NCBI RefSeq assembly: GCF_035645195.1
Contig: NZ_DASQNA010000016.1
Location: forward strand, 116,757 to 180,756
Reading direction: 5' to 3'
DNA from: Paenibacillus sp.
GTDB lineage: Bacteria; Bacillota; Bacilli; Paenibacillales; YIM-B00363
DNA length: 64,000 bases
In this document: one piece after another, positions 44,455 through 53,528 of the stretch
Layout: every line of letters begins with the position of its first letter
How positions within the stretch are numbered: the first letter of the stretch is position 1
Made by a program: the position numbers and the translations under genes
The notes under the pieces: generated by a model
The model's database searches: none
Seen by the model: the letters and a program-made list of their open reading frames with translations, nothing else
What the model was told of the DNA's origin: nothing

Positions 44455-46356
44455 TTACCCTTTCGCAGCGGTTACTTTGTTGTATTGTTCCAAATAAACG
44501 AGCAAAATCGAAATATCCGCAGGCGTCACGCCGGCGATCCGCGATGCTTGGCCGAGCGAGATCGGACGAATCGAGCTCAGCTTTTGTCTTGCTTCCGTGG
44601 CAAGGCCGTGGATCGCGTTGTAATCGATACCCTCCGGAATTTTCTTTTTCTCCATCTTTTTCAGCCGTTCGACTTGCTGCAGCTGCTTTTCGATGTAGCC
44701 GGAATATTTCAATTGAATTTCGACCTGTTCCTTCATCTCGCTGTCGAGCGGGTACGGAGAAGGAATCATCCGCTCGATGTGCGCGTACGTAATTTCCGGA
44801 CGCCTCAGCACCGAAGCGGCGTCGACCGAATTGACGAGCGGCACCGAGCCGGCTTCCGCGAGAATCGCCTGGACCTGCTCCTCCGGACGAAGCTTCGTTT
44901 TGTGCAGTCGTTCAATCTCTTGCTCCACCATCGCTTTTTTCGCCAAAAACTTATCATACCGCTCCTGCGGAATAAGCCCGATTTCATATCCAATATCGGT
45001 GAGGCGCAGATCCGCGTTGTCGTGGCGAAGCAGCAAACGATATTCCGCGCGGGACGTGAGCAGCCGGTACGGCTCGCTCGTTCCTTTCGTCACGAGATCG
45101 TCGATCAAGACGCCGATGTACGCTTGCGAACGATCCAGTACGACCGGCTCTTTCCCCTGCACTTTGCGCGCCGCGTTGATGCCGGCCATGATGCCTTGGC
45201 CAGCCGCTTCTTCGTACCCCGACGTGCCGTTGATTTGACCCGCCGTGAAGAGTCCCGGCAGCCGTTTCGTCTCGAGCGACGGCCACAGCTGCGTCGGCAC
45301 GACCGCATCGTACTCGATGGCGTACCCGGTACGCATCATTTCGACCTTCTCGAGACCTGGAATCGAACGAAGAATACGCAACTGTACGTCTTCCGGCATG
45401 CTCGTCGATAGCCCTTGCACGTAATATTCGCTCGTATACCGTCCTTCCGGCTCGAGGAACAATTGATGCTTCGGTTTGTCGGCGAAGCGGACGATTTTGT
45501 CCTCGATCGAAGGGCAATAGCGCGGACCCGTCCCTTCGATCGCGCCCGAAAACATCGGCGCCCGATGCAGGTTGTCGTTAATAATTTCGTGCGTCTCCCC
45601 CGACGTATACGTGAGCCAGCAAGGCAGCTGCGGCTCACCCGGCTGCTTCACTTCATCGTAAGAGAACGTCTTCGGATTGTCGTCGCCCGGCTGGATTTCC
45701 ATCTTGCCGAAATCGATCGAATCCTTGTGCACGCGCGGCGGCGTGCCGGTTTTGAATCGCACGAGGTCGAAACCGAGCTCCTTCAAGTGCTTCGACAGCT
45801 CGACGGACGGCTGCTGATTGTTCGGACCGCTTTCGTACATCAGCTCGCCGATAATCACCTTGCCGCGCAAATACGTGCCCGTCGTCAAGACGACCGACTT
45901 CGCCCGGTATTCCGCGCCCGTCTTGGTGACGCAGCCGCGGCACTCGCCATCTTCGACGATGAGCCGCTCGACCATGCCTTGACGGAGAGTCAATTTCGGC
46001 GTGCGTTCGATCGTCTCTTTCATCATGTGCTGATACATAAACTTGTCCGCCTGCGCGCGGAGCGCATGGACGGCAGGACCTTTCCCCGTATTCAGCATTC
46101 GCATTTGGATGTACGTTTTATCGATGTTTCGTCCCATTTCGCCGCCGAGCGCATCGATTTCGCGCACGACGTGCCCCTTCGCCGGACCGCCGATGGACGG
46201 GTTGCAAGGCATGAACGCCACCATGTCCAAATTAATCGTCAGCAGCAACGTTTCGCAGCCCATCCGCGCAGCCGCCAGCGCCGCTTCGCAGCCCGCGTGC
46301 CCCGCGCCGATGACGATGACGTCGAATTCGCCCGCCGCATATCCTGTAGTCGTCAT
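44455..46356 (-). CDS. mnmG: tRNA uridine-5-carboxymethylaminomethyl modification enzyme MnmG
   Basis: 633 residues. FAD-binding [21 protein letters not shown], catalytic Cys region [32 protein letters not shown] and the C-terminal helical MnmE-binding domain ([33 protein letters not shown]). Acts with MnmE to modify wobble uridines. Same strand as, and 29 bases after, mnmE. Confidence 0.96.
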   Translation of the reverse strand: MTTTGYAAGEFDVIVIGAGHAGCEAALAAARMGCETLLLTINLDMVAFMPCNPSIGGPAKGHVVREIDALGGEMGRNIDKTYIQMRMLNTGKGPAVHALRAQADKFMYQHMMKETIERTPKLTLRQGMVERLIVEDGECRGCVTKTGAEYRAKSVVLTTGTYLRGKVIIGELMYESGPNNQQPSVELSKHLKELGFDLVRFKTGTPPRVHKDSIDFGKMEIQPGDDNPKTFSYDEVKQPGEPQLPCWLTYTSGETHEIINDNLHRAPMFSGAIEGTGPRYCPSIEDKIVRFADKPKHQLFLEPEGRYTSEYYVQGLSTSMPEDVQLRILRSIPGLEKVEMMRTGYAIEYDAVVPTQLWPSLETKRLPGLFTAGQINGTSGYEEAAGQGIMAGINAARKVQGKEPVVLDRSQAYIGVLIDDLVTKGTSEPYRLLTSRAEYRLLLRHDNADLRLTDIGYEIGLIPQERYDKFLAKKAMVEQEIERLHKTKLRPEEQVQAILAEAGSVPLVNSVDAASVLRRPEITYAHIERMIPSPYPLDSEMKEQVEIQLKYSGYIEKQLQQVERLKKMEKKKIPEGIDYNAIHGLATEARQKLSSIRPISLGQASRIAGVTPADISILLVYLEQYNKVTAAKG

Positions 46357-46385
46357 TGCTTTCTACCTCCTTGCTTCTTCGGTCG

Positions 46386-47771
46386 TTATTTGCCCAAACA
46401 AAATTGCGAAAAGATTTGATCGATCAACGAATCGCTGACGGCATCTCCGATCATTTCGCCGAGCTGCTCCCATGCGCGGCGCACGTCGATCTGTACCATA
46501 TCGATCGGCATTTGCGCGGCGACGCCGTCCAGCGCCTCCAGCAGCGCGCCTTTCGCTTGCTTCAGCAAATGAATATGTCTGACGTTGCTCACGTACGTAA
46601 TATCGCTCGATTCGATGGACCCGCTGAAAAACAAAGCGCCGATCGCCTTCCCGAGACGATCTAACCCTTCCCCTTCCCGCGCCGACAGCCGTACGACCCG
46701 TTCCTCCGGAACTCGTTCGTACAGCGCATTCCAATCGATTTTGGGCTCCAAGTCCATTTTATTCACAATGACGATCGTTTGTCGACCCGCGAGCTCGTCC
46801 ATCAAGGCATTCTCTTCTTCGGAAAGCTCCTCGTGGCCGTTCACGACGAACAAAATCAAATCCGCGGACGCGATCGCGCTTCTCGAACGTTCCACCCCGA
46901 TCCGCTCGACGACGTCCGACGTTTCGCGAATGCCCGCCGTGTCGAGCAGCTTCAGCGGAATGCCGCCGACCGTCACGTATTCTTCGATGACGTCTCGCGT
47001 CGTGCCCGGGATATCGGTGACGATCGCCCGATTGTCCTGCGCCAGCGCGTTCAGCAGCGAAGATTTCCCGACGTTGGGCTTGCCGACGATCGCCGTTTCG
47101 ATCCCTTCGCGCAGCAGCTTTCCTTCTTCGGCCGTGCGCAGCATCGTCTCGATCTCCTCGAGCGCCGCCTCGCATTTTTCCCGAATGAACGCATTCGTCA
47201 ATTCTTCGACATCATGCTCCGGATAATCGATGTTCACTTCGATGTGCGCCATCGTTTCGATCAGCACGTGCCGCAGCGCCTTCACCCTGCGCGACAGCAC
47301 CCCTTCCGCCTGCTTCAGCGCGATCGTGAACGCCCGATCCGATTTCGAACGGATCAAATCGATGACCGCTTCCGCCTGCGCCAGGTCGATTCGGCCGTTC
47401 AAGAACGCCCGTTTCGTGAATTCCCCAGGTTCTGCAAGCCTCGCGCCGCGGTCCAGAATCGCGTCCAGCACCTTCTTCACCGAAACGATGCCCCCGTGGC
47501 AGCTCACTTCGACGACGTCTTCCGCCGTATACGAACGCGGCGCGCGCATCACCGTCGCGAGCGCCTCCTCGATGCGTTCCCCCGTTGCCGGAGAAACGAC
47601 ATGTCCGTAATGCACCGTATGCGATTCCGCCTTCGTCAGTTTCACCTTCGACCGAAACACCGATTCGGCGATGTCGACCGCGCGCGGCCCGCTGATTCGA
47701 ATAACCGCGATGCCCCCTTCGCCGAGCGGCGTCGCGATGGCCGCAATCGTATCTTCCGTCATTTGCTCCAC
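46386..47771 (-). CDS. mnmE: tRNA modification GTPase MnmE
   Basis: 461 residues. Folate-binding N-terminal domain (DTIAAIATPLGEGGIAVIRISG), central helical domain with inserted G domain (GKPNVGKSSLLN, DIPGTTRD, DTAGIRET, NKMD), and the catalytic C-terminal FCLGK with its essential Cys. Partner of MnmG. Confidence 0.96.
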   Translation of the reverse strand: MEQMTEDTIAAIATPLGEGGIAVIRISGPRAVDIAESVFRSKVKLTKAESHTVHYGHVVSPATGERIEEALATVMRAPRSYTAEDVVEVSCHGGIVSVKKVLDAILDRGARLAEPGEFTKRAFLNGRIDLAQAEAVIDLIRSKSDRAFTIALKQAEGVLSRRVKALRHVLIETMAHIEVNIDYPEHDVEELTNAFIREKCEAALEEIETMLRTAEEGKLLREGIETAIVGKPNVGKSSLLNALAQDNRAIVTDIPGTTRDVIEEYVTVGGIPLKLLDTAGIRETSDVVERIGVERSRSAIASADLILFVVNGHEELSEEENALMDELAGRQTIVIVNKMDLEPKIDWNALYERVPEERVVRLSAREGEGLDRLGKAIGALFFSGSIESSDITYVSNVRHIHLLKQAKGALLEALDGVAAQMPIDMVQIDVRRAWEQLGEMIGDAVSDSLIDQIFSQFCLGK

Positions 47772-47789
47772 CTTCCTTTCTTCCTAAAG

Positions 47790-47821
47790 AAAAAGCAATG
47801 ACTTAGGCGTCAAGTCATTGC
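47790..47821 (-). terminator. Terminator of yidC-jag
   Basis: Perfect 10-bp stem GCAATGACTT / AAGTCATTGC with a T-rich tail on the minus strand, between jag and mnmE. Confidence 0.85.
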
Positions 47822-47835
47822 CGGAATGATTCCAT

Positions 47836-48510
47836 TTATGATTTCAACGTAATGACGATGCGTCGGTTCGGTTCGTCGCCCTTGCTGAACGTCTTCACCT
47901 TCGGATGATTTTGCAGTTGATAATGAATGATCCGGCGTTCCAGCGGCGACATCGGTTCCAGAACGACTTCCTTCCGCGTTCGAACGACTTGGTTGGCGAG
48001 GCGCAGCGACAAATCCTGCAGCGTCTTCTTCCTTCGTTCCCGGAAACGTTCGGCGTCGATGACGATCCTCAGATGTTCGCCGGAAATGCGGTTCGCGTAC
48101 ACGTTCACGAGCGTCTGCACCGCATCCATCGTTTGCCCGCGGCGCCCGATGAATACGCCCAGTTCTTTCCCGTTCACTTCTAACACGATATTGCCGTCTT
48201 CGTCCTCCGTCCGTCGAATCGTCGCATCGATGCCCATGTCTCGGACGATTTCGGCGAGGTAGGCTTTCGACCTTTCGATCGCGTCGAACTCGGGGAAAGA
48301 CGGGACCGGTTCGGGAACCGGCTCCGCCCGCTTCACTTCGATCACTTCAAGCTCGACTTTCGCATCCTTCATCCCGAACAAGCCGAGGATCCCTTTCGAA
48401 GGATGCTCCAAGACGGTGATTTTTACCCGGTCTTCCGTCACGCCGAGCTCGGCTAATCCTTTATTTACTGCGTCGCTTACCGTTTTTCCGCTGAACACCC
48501 GTTTCGACAT
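47836..48510 (-). CDS. khpB: RNA-binding protein Jag/KhpB
   Basis: 224 residues from the ATG at 48510 (GAGGCGG six bases upstream). Jag_N domain (FSGKTVSDAVNKGLAELG; VLEHPSKGILGLFG), KH domain (GVFIGRRGQTMDAVQTLVN) and R3H domain (LANQVVRTRKEVVLEPMSPLERRIIHYQL). It binds RNA with KhpA and is linked to cell elongation. Its start lies inside the 3' end of yidC (50-base overlap), indicating coupled translation. Confidence 0.93.
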   Translation of the reverse strand: MSKRVFSGKTVSDAVNKGLAELGVTEDRVKITVLEHPSKGILGLFGMKDAKVELEVIEVKRAEPVPEPVPSFPEFDAIERSKAYLAEIVRDMGIDATIRRTEDEDGNIVLEVNGKELGVFIGRRGQTMDAVQTLVNVYANRISGEHLRIVIDAERFRERRKKTLQDLSLRLANQVVRTRKEVVLEPMSPLERRIIHYQLQNHPKVKTFSKGDEPNRRIVITLKS

Positions 48511-49240
48511 TTGCAACCGCCTCGCCTCTCAAGCGTGGTTTATAAATGAAGTACGACTGCACGATGGTGAACACGTTGCTGTATACCCAGTATAGAACAA
48601 GCGCCGACGGGAAAGACCACGACATGACCAAAATCAGTATCGGGAAAATGAAGAGCAGCATCTGCATGTTTTGCGGCATTTGCGCTTGCATCATTTTCTG
48701 CTGCAGGAACGTCGTGAGCGCCGCCAAAATCGGAAGCACGTAAATCGGGTCCGGCGCGCCGAGCTGCATCCATAAGAAGTTATGTTCGCGAATATGCGGA
48801 TTGCCTAAAATCGATTGATACAATGCGATCAAGACCGGCATTTGAATAAGTAACGGGAAACAGCCGCTCAGCGGGTTGACGCCGTGCTGCTGGAACAGCT
48901 TCATCGTCTCTTCCTGCTGCTTCTTCGGGTCGGTCGAATATTTCTCCCGGATCTTTTGCAGCTCCGGTTGAATCGCTTGCATTTGTTTCGAAGACTTGTA
49001 CTGTTTGAGCGTTAAAGGAAGAATGACCAACCGAACGATGATCGTAATGACCAAAATCGCAAGTCCGTATTCATTAAATAAAGCGGCGGCCAACCAATCG
49101 AGCGCATCGGACAACGGGCCGACGAAATATCCGCCCCAAAAGCCTTCCCGATTAATATCCATCTGAGTTGCGTCGGTACAACCGGCAAGCAATAAGAACG
49201 GTAGAAGTAGCGCCCATTTCCAACGACGTTGAAGTGACAA
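48461..49240 (-). CDS. yidC: Membrane protein insertase YidC/OxaA1 (SpoIIIJ)
   Basis: 259 residues from a TTG with GGGAGGG 7 bases upstream. Lipoprotein signal with lipobox LLAGC, then five membrane segments including the conserved RLVILPLTLKQYKSSKQM hairpin and hydrophilic-groove Arg. The tail (RKNGKRRSK) is basic. It inserts membrane proteins, and the Bacillus homologue SpoIIIJ is needed in sporulation. Confidence 0.95.
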   Translation of the reverse strand: MSLQRRWKWALLLPFLLLAGCTDATQMDINREGFWGGYFVGPLSDALDWLAAALFNEYGLAILVITIIVRLVILPLTLKQYKSSKQMQAIQPELQKIREKYSTDPKKQQEETMKLFQQHGVNPLSGCFPLLIQMPVLIALYQSILGNPHIREHNFLWMQLGAPDPIYVLPILAALTTFLQQKMMQAQMPQNMQMLLFIFPILILVMSWSFPSALVLYWVYSNVFTIVQSYFIYKPRLRGEAVANVETGVQRKNGKRRSK

Positions 49241-49325
49241 CGAATAACCCTCCCAAGTCTATATAAGAACATCTTCGATCGGCTCGCATCCGCTTGTCCC
49301 AGACCGCCCGAACGGCGGAATGCAT

Positions 49326-49347
49326 GTATGGTAAAACTATACCATAC
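49326..49347 (-). promoter_or_regulatory. yidC promoter element within a perfect inverted repeat
   Basis: On the minus strand TGG-TATAGT forms an extended -10 (49336-49341), embedded in the palindrome GTATGGTA-N6-TACCATAC. The palindrome could be a repressor operator. -35 is poor. Confidence 0.4.
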
Positions 49348-49365
49348 AATCCTCGGCAAAGAAAA

Positions 49366-49725
49366 TCATGGTTGCCTTCGCGCGGCGGTTTTCAAGATGT
49401 CCGCCCGCTTGAACACATGGCGGATGCTTTTCCTCAAAGCGTCGTGATCGAGCTCGAGCGCAGGCTTGCGTACGATGCAGACGATGTCGACGCGCGGCTT
49501 CATTTCCGCTTCCATCCGGCGGACGATCTCTTTCACGCGCCGCCGCATCCGGTTGCGAACGACGGCATTGCCGACCTTCTTGCTTACGGACACGCCGAAG
49601 CGGAACGGTTCCGCCGCCTGGGAATGCCGCACGTATACGACGAATTGGTGGTTGGCGGCCGCTTTGCCGTGTTTGAACACCTTCGCGAAATCTTCTCTTT
49701 TTCGTAGTCGCAGCCTCTTTTGCAC
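49366..49725 (-). CDS. rnpA: Ribonuclease P protein component
   Basis: 119 residues beginning at GTG. The RNR motif region FRFGVSVSKKVGNAVVRNRMRRRVKEIVR is diagnostic. It helps RNase P RNA mature tRNA 5' ends. Located between rpmH and yidC as usual, but an intrinsic terminator separates it from rpmH. Confidence 0.96.
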   Translation of the reverse strand: MQKRLRLRKREDFAKVFKHGKAAANHQFVVYVRHSQAAEPFRFGVSVSKKVGNAVVRNRMRRRVKEIVRRMEAEMKPRVDIVCIVRKPALELDHDALRKSIRHVFKRADILKTAARRQP

Positions 49726-49784
49726 GATTCCGATGCTCCTGCCTATTTACCCTTTATGGTTAACCGAAAATAACCTTTATAAAC

Positions 49785-49809
49785 AAAAAGGACCACATGG
49801 AAGTGGTCC
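49785..49809 (-). terminator. Terminator/attenuator between rpmH and rnpA
   Basis: Perfect stem GGACCAC / GTGGTCC with a 6-base loop and T5 on the minus strand. It lies between the two genes, which are normally cotranscribed. Confidence 0.75.
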
Positions 49810-49821
49810 GGCGAAGCGTAT

Positions 49822-49879
49822 GTTAACGATACAGAATGTTTGCGAATCGTTAACGCATCGATACGACGAAACATTCTGT
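49822..49879. repeat. Interlocking inverted repeats between rpmH and rnpA
   Basis: ACAGAATGTTT (49831-49841) pairs with AAACATTCTGT (49869-49879), 11 bp perfect. GTTAACGAT (49822-49830) pairs with ATCGTTAAC (49846-49854), 9 bp perfect. The arms are interleaved, so the two hairpins exclude each other unless they form a pseudoknot. Confidence 0.6.
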
Positions 49880-49942
49880 ACCAAGAAAAACTTCCGCTGA
49901 TCCGCGGTCGCACATCTTTTAAATGTACTAAAGAAGTTTTTC

Positions 49943-50077
49943 TTACGCGCTGATGACTTTTCTGCCTTTCAGACGGCGAGCAGCAAGCACTTTACGCCCG
50001 TTCTTCGTAGCCATCCGCTTACGGAAGCCGTGAACCTTCTTACGCTTGCTCACATTCGGTTTAAATGTCGGTCCCAT
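49943..50077 (-). CDS. rpmH: 50S ribosomal protein L34
   Basis: 44 residues: [20 protein letters not shown] followed by [21 protein letters not shown], the complete L34. AAGGAGGTG precedes the ATG. It diverges from dnaA across the origin. Confidence 0.97.
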   Translation of the reverse strand: MGPTFKPNVSKRKKVHGFRKRMATKNGRKVLAARRLKGRKVISA

Positions 50078-50129
50078 CGTTGAACACCTCCTTGATCCAG
50101 TCCTTGCCCAAAAACAAAGCGCTTTTTCT

Positions 50130-50158
50130 ATTTAAGCATTTGAGCGCATCAAAGTCAA
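50130..50158 (-). promoter_or_regulatory. rpmH promoter
   Basis: TTGACT (50153-50158) - 17 bases - TTAAAT (50130-50135) on the minus strand, with an extended TG before the -10. Confidence 0.65.
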
Positions 50159-50199
50159 TAAGGCGTCCCCTGTTGGCAAAAATCTCACAACCGGCTGGC

Positions 50200-50513
50200 T
50201 TGTGCACAAAATAAACGCTCAACACCGGCTTGTGCACAACATTTTTCGCAAATCGTCTCATTTTGTCGAAATGTGAACAACTTGCGCACAGAACGCAGGA
50301 TTGTAAATAAAACTTGAATGAAAATAGTGAAAATGTGGATAACACCCGAATACGCATTGAAACCGGGGGGGTTATTTGCTATATTGATATTGTTTTCGTT
50401 GTGAATAAACCCAAATTATCCTCCGAATTATCAACATGCTGTGGATAAGATTGTGAACATTATTCCCCTTTATGGATAATTAGATCCCTTAATAAATTCA
50501 ATTATGTTGATAA
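50200..50513. other. oriC: oriC upstream DnaA-box cluster (rpmH-dnaA gap)
   Basis: Two perfect boxes TGTGGATAA at 50334-50342 and 50440-50448. One-mismatch boxes lie at 50428 (TTATCAACA), 50471 (TATGGATAA) and 50505 (TGTTGATAA), and TTGTGCACA-type sites at 50200 and 50230. The sequence between is A+T-rich. This corresponds to incA/incB of bipartite Bacillus origins. Confidence 0.88.
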
Positions 50514-50603
50514 CCACGACACGGAATTAGCGGATTTTACATATTTCGACGAGAATCCGTCTGTATTGGCCGTCACGCGCAGGTTTGAAGGAGTGAAGCG
50601 ATT

Positions 50604-51962
50604 GTGGACAACCAACCCACACAATTATGGCAGAACGTTCTACAATTGTTGCAATCAAGAGTAAGCCGCCCGAGCTTCGATACATGGCTGAAATCGACGA
50701 AAGCCGCACAATTGACCGAGAGTTCTTTAACGATCTGCGCGCCGAACAATTTCGCTAGAGAATGGCTGGAAAACCGATATACCCGCTTGATCGAAGCCGC
50801 CGTGCTGGAGTGCACCGGCCGGGAAATCGAAATTCGCATCGTCACGGAGGAAGAGCGCGAATCGGCCGGCGCCGCGCCGCCTCCGCAGCCGCCGAAGCGC
50901 CCCGTCGTTCCGGCGGAGCCCGTATCCGTCGGCGGATCGATGCTGAACGCCAAATATACGTTCGAAACGTTCGTCATCGGCGCGAACAACCGATTCGCGC
51001 ACGCCGCCTCGCTCGCCGTGGCGGAAGCGCCGGCCAAGGCCTACAACCCCCTGTTCCTATATGGGGGCGTCGGTCTCGGCAAGACGCACTTAATGCATGC
51101 GATCGGCCATTATATCGCGGAGCACAATCCGAGCGCGCGGGTGCTGTACATCTCGTCCGAGAAGTTTACGAACGAGTTTATTAACGCCATCCGCGACAAC
51201 CGGGGCGAAAGCTTCCGGAACAAGTACCGCAATATCGACATCCTTCTCATTGACGATATTCAGTTCTTGGCCGGAAAAGAACAAACGCAAGAGGAATTTT
51301 TCCATACATTCAACGCGCTGCACGAAGAGCGGAAGCAGATCGTTATCTCGAGCGACCGGCCGCCGAAGGAAATTCCGACGTTGGAAGAGCGGCTGCGCTC
51401 CCGATTCGAATGGGGTTTGATTACGGACATTCAGCCGCCGGATTTGGAAACCCGAATCGCGATTCTTCGAAAGAAGGCGAAAGCGGAAAACCTGGAGATT
51501 CCGAACGAAGCGATGATGTATATCGCCAACCAGATCGACACGAACATCCGGGAATTGGAGGGCGCGCTCATTCGAGTGGTCGCCTACTCTTCTTTAATAA
51601 ATCAGGATATTACGGTGCATTTGGCCGCGGAGGCGCTCAAAGACATCATTCCGAGCTCGCGCAACCGCGTCATCACCATTCAAGATATTCAGCAGCGCGT
51701 CGGCGAATACTACGGCATGAAGACGGAGGATTTCAAAGCGAGGAAACGGACGAAAAACGTCGCTTTCCCAAGGCAAATCGCGATGTATTTATCCAGGGAG
51801 CTCACCGACCACTCGCTACCGAAAATCGGCGAAGCGTTCGGCGGCCGCGACCATACGACGGTCATTCACGCGCACGAGAAAATATCTAGCATGCTGCAGA
51901 CGGACCAAGAACTTTATAAGATTCTTCAAGCGATTCGAGAGAAAATTAAAAACCCGACGTGA
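50604..51962 (+). CDS. dnaA: Chromosomal replication initiator DnaA
   Basis: 452 residues, GTG start with GAAGGAG upstream. Domain I ([22 protein letters not shown]), linker rich in Pro/Ala (about 85-115), AAA+ domain with [17 protein letters not shown] and [14 protein letters not shown], and the C-terminal DNA-binding domain ending in [15 protein letters not shown]. Begins the dnaA-dnaN-yaaA-recF-remB-gyrB-gyrA series. Confidence 0.97.
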   Translation: MDNQPTQLWQNVLQLLQSRVSRPSFDTWLKSTKAAQLTESSLTICAPNNFAREWLENRYTRLIEAAVLECTGREIEIRIVTEEERESAGAAPPPQPPKRPVVPAEPVSVGGSMLNAKYTFETFVIGANNRFAHAASLAVAEAPAKAYNPLFLYGGVGLGKTHLMHAIGHYIAEHNPSARVLYISSEKFTNEFINAIRDNRGESFRNKYRNIDILLIDDIQFLAGKEQTQEEFFHTFNALHEERKQIVISSDRPPKEIPTLEERLRSRFEWGLITDIQPPDLETRIAILRKKAKAENLEIPNEAMMYIANQIDTNIRELEGALIRVVAYSSLINQDITVHLAAEALKDIIPSSRNRVITIQDIQQRVGEYYGMKTEDFKARKRTKNVAFPRQIAMYLSRELTDHSLPKIGEAFGGRDHTTVIHAHEKISSMLQTDQELYKILQAIREKIKNPT

Positions 51963-52006
51963 CGATTCTGAATAACAAAGCGAAATCGTTGAAGCCTATA
52001 CACACT

Positions 52007-52112
52007 TTATGCACATGTGGATAGGCTTCAATTTCCGTTTTTATCGAGTTGTCCACATATTCTTGGCCCCTACTACTATGACTACGATTTAAAAAAAGAT
52101 ATTATTACTACT
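52007..52112. other. oriC: oriC unwinding region (dnaA-dnaN gap)
   Basis: Boxes TTATGCACA (52007-52015) and, inverted next to it, TGTGGATAG (52016-52024). TTGTCCACA (52049-52057) is followed by a G/C patch (GGCCCC), then CTACTACTATGACTAC (52070-52085), whose complement is a DnaA-trio array (3'-GAT-5' units), then an A+T-rich tract to 52112. The order box, GC patch, trio, AT-rich matches the basal unwinding system of B. subtilis. Confidence 0.82.
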
Positions 52113-52141
52113 ATGCAACCATTTTTGGAGAGTGAGCCCCC

Positions 52142-53287
52142 TTGAAATTCACGATACAGAAAACGCAGTTGAACGAATCGATCCAGCACGTCAGCAAAGC
52201 GATTTCGAGCCGCACGACGATTCCGATCCTCTCCGGCATCAAAATCGAAGCGAACGCGACCGGCGCTACCTTGACCGCTAGCGATACCGATATTTCCATC
52301 CAAGCTTTCATTCCCGTCGACGTGGACGGCCAGCGCGTCATTTCGCTCGAGCGCCCGGGCAGCGTCGTCGTGCCGGCGAAATTTTTCGTCGACATCATCC
52401 GCAAGCTCCCGGCGTCGGACGTTCATATCGAAGTGAACGAATCGTTCCAGATCGGCATCAAATCCGGTTCTACCGAAATTCAGCTCGCCGGCCTCGATCC
52501 GGAAGAATTTCCGCTGCTCCCTCGGCTTTCCGAGCACCAAACGCTCACGATGCCGAGCGAAGTGCTTCGTTCGATGATCCGCACGGTCGCTTTCGCCGTT
52601 TCCGCGAACGAAGCGACTCCGGTTTTGACCGGCGTTCTGTGGATATTGGAAAACAGCAAGCTGAAGTTCGTCGCGACGGACCGCCACCGCCTCTCGAGCG
52701 TCGAGAAGCCGATCGACTGCCCGTCCGACGTTAAGTTTCATAATATTGTTATCTCCGGGAAAAACTTGAACGAGCTCAGCAAAATTTTGCCGGAGCAAAA
52801 CGCGATGATCGATATCGTCGTCGCCGACAACCAGGTGTTGTTCCGCACGGGCAACATTTTGTTCTTCACGCGCATGCTCGACGGCACGTATCCGGATACG
52901 TCCAAGATCATTCCGCAAACGTACAAAACGGAGACCGTCTTCGCGGCAAAGCCGCTCGCAGACGCGATCGACCGCGCGTACCTGCTGTCGCGAGAAGAGA
53001 AGACGAACATCGTTCGACTGACGACGGCCGACGACGAACGTTCCGTCGAAATTTCGTCGAGCTCCTCCGAGCTCGGCCGCGTTACGGAGCAGCTGCCGGT
53101 GGAACGCATGAGCGGCGAGCCGTTGAAAATTTCGTTCAACTCGAAGTATATGCTCGACGTGCTGAAGGTAACGGACGACGATTCGATCTGGATCGGCTTT
53201 ACCGGCGCGATGAGCCCGATGATTTTGCGTCCGGCGAACGACAGCGGCATTTTGCACCTTATTTTGCCGTACCGGACGACCACCTAA
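52142..53287 (+). CDS. dnaN: DNA polymerase III sliding clamp (beta subunit)
   Basis: 381 residues with TTG start and GGAGAG upstream. Three clamp domains; KFTIQKTQLNESIQHVSKAISSRTTIPILSGI at the start and LILPYRT at the C-terminus (normally MP.R) form the usual frame. It tethers the polymerase to DNA. Confidence 0.96.
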   Translation: MKFTIQKTQLNESIQHVSKAISSRTTIPILSGIKIEANATGATLTASDTDISIQAFIPVDVDGQRVISLERPGSVVVPAKFFVDIIRKLPASDVHIEVNESFQIGIKSGSTEIQLAGLDPEEFPLLPRLSEHQTLTMPSEVLRSMIRTVAFAVSANEATPVLTGVLWILENSKLKFVATDRHRLSSVEKPIDCPSDVKFHNIVISGKNLNELSKILPEQNAMIDIVVADNQVLFRTGNILFFTRMLDGTYPDTSKIIPQTYKTETVFAAKPLADAIDRAYLLSREEKTNIVRLTTADDERSVEISSSSSELGRVTEQLPVERMSGEPLKISFNSKYMLDVLKVTDDDSIWIGFTGAMSPMILRPANDSGILHLILPYRTTT

Positions 53288-53318
53288 TTCGCGCGACCCG
53301 GAGGCGAGCCATTTTTCC

Positions 53319-53528
53319 ATGAAACCCGTGAAAATCGCAACGGAATACATTACGCTCGGGCAAATGCTAAAGCTGTCCGACTGCATCGATTCGGGAGGCC
53401 AGGCGAAAGCGTTCCTCGCCGAGACGGCGATCCGCGTCAACGGCGAGCCGGACAACCGCCGCGGACGAAAGCTGTATCGCGGCGACCGCGTGCTCGTCGA
53501 GGGCCACGGGGAATTCGAGATCGTATGA
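53319..53528 (+). CDS. yaaA: S4-domain protein YaaA/RlbA
   Basis: 69 residues. ITLGQMLKLSDCIDSGGQAKAFLAETAIRVNGEPDNRRGRKLYRGD is the S4 RNA-binding fold conserved between dnaN and recF. It has been linked to ribosome assembly. The last 4 bases overlap the recF start. Confidence 0.93.
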   Translation: MKPVKIATEYITLGQMLKLSDCIDSGGQAKAFLAETAIRVNGEPDNRRGRKLYRGDRVLVEGHGEFEIV

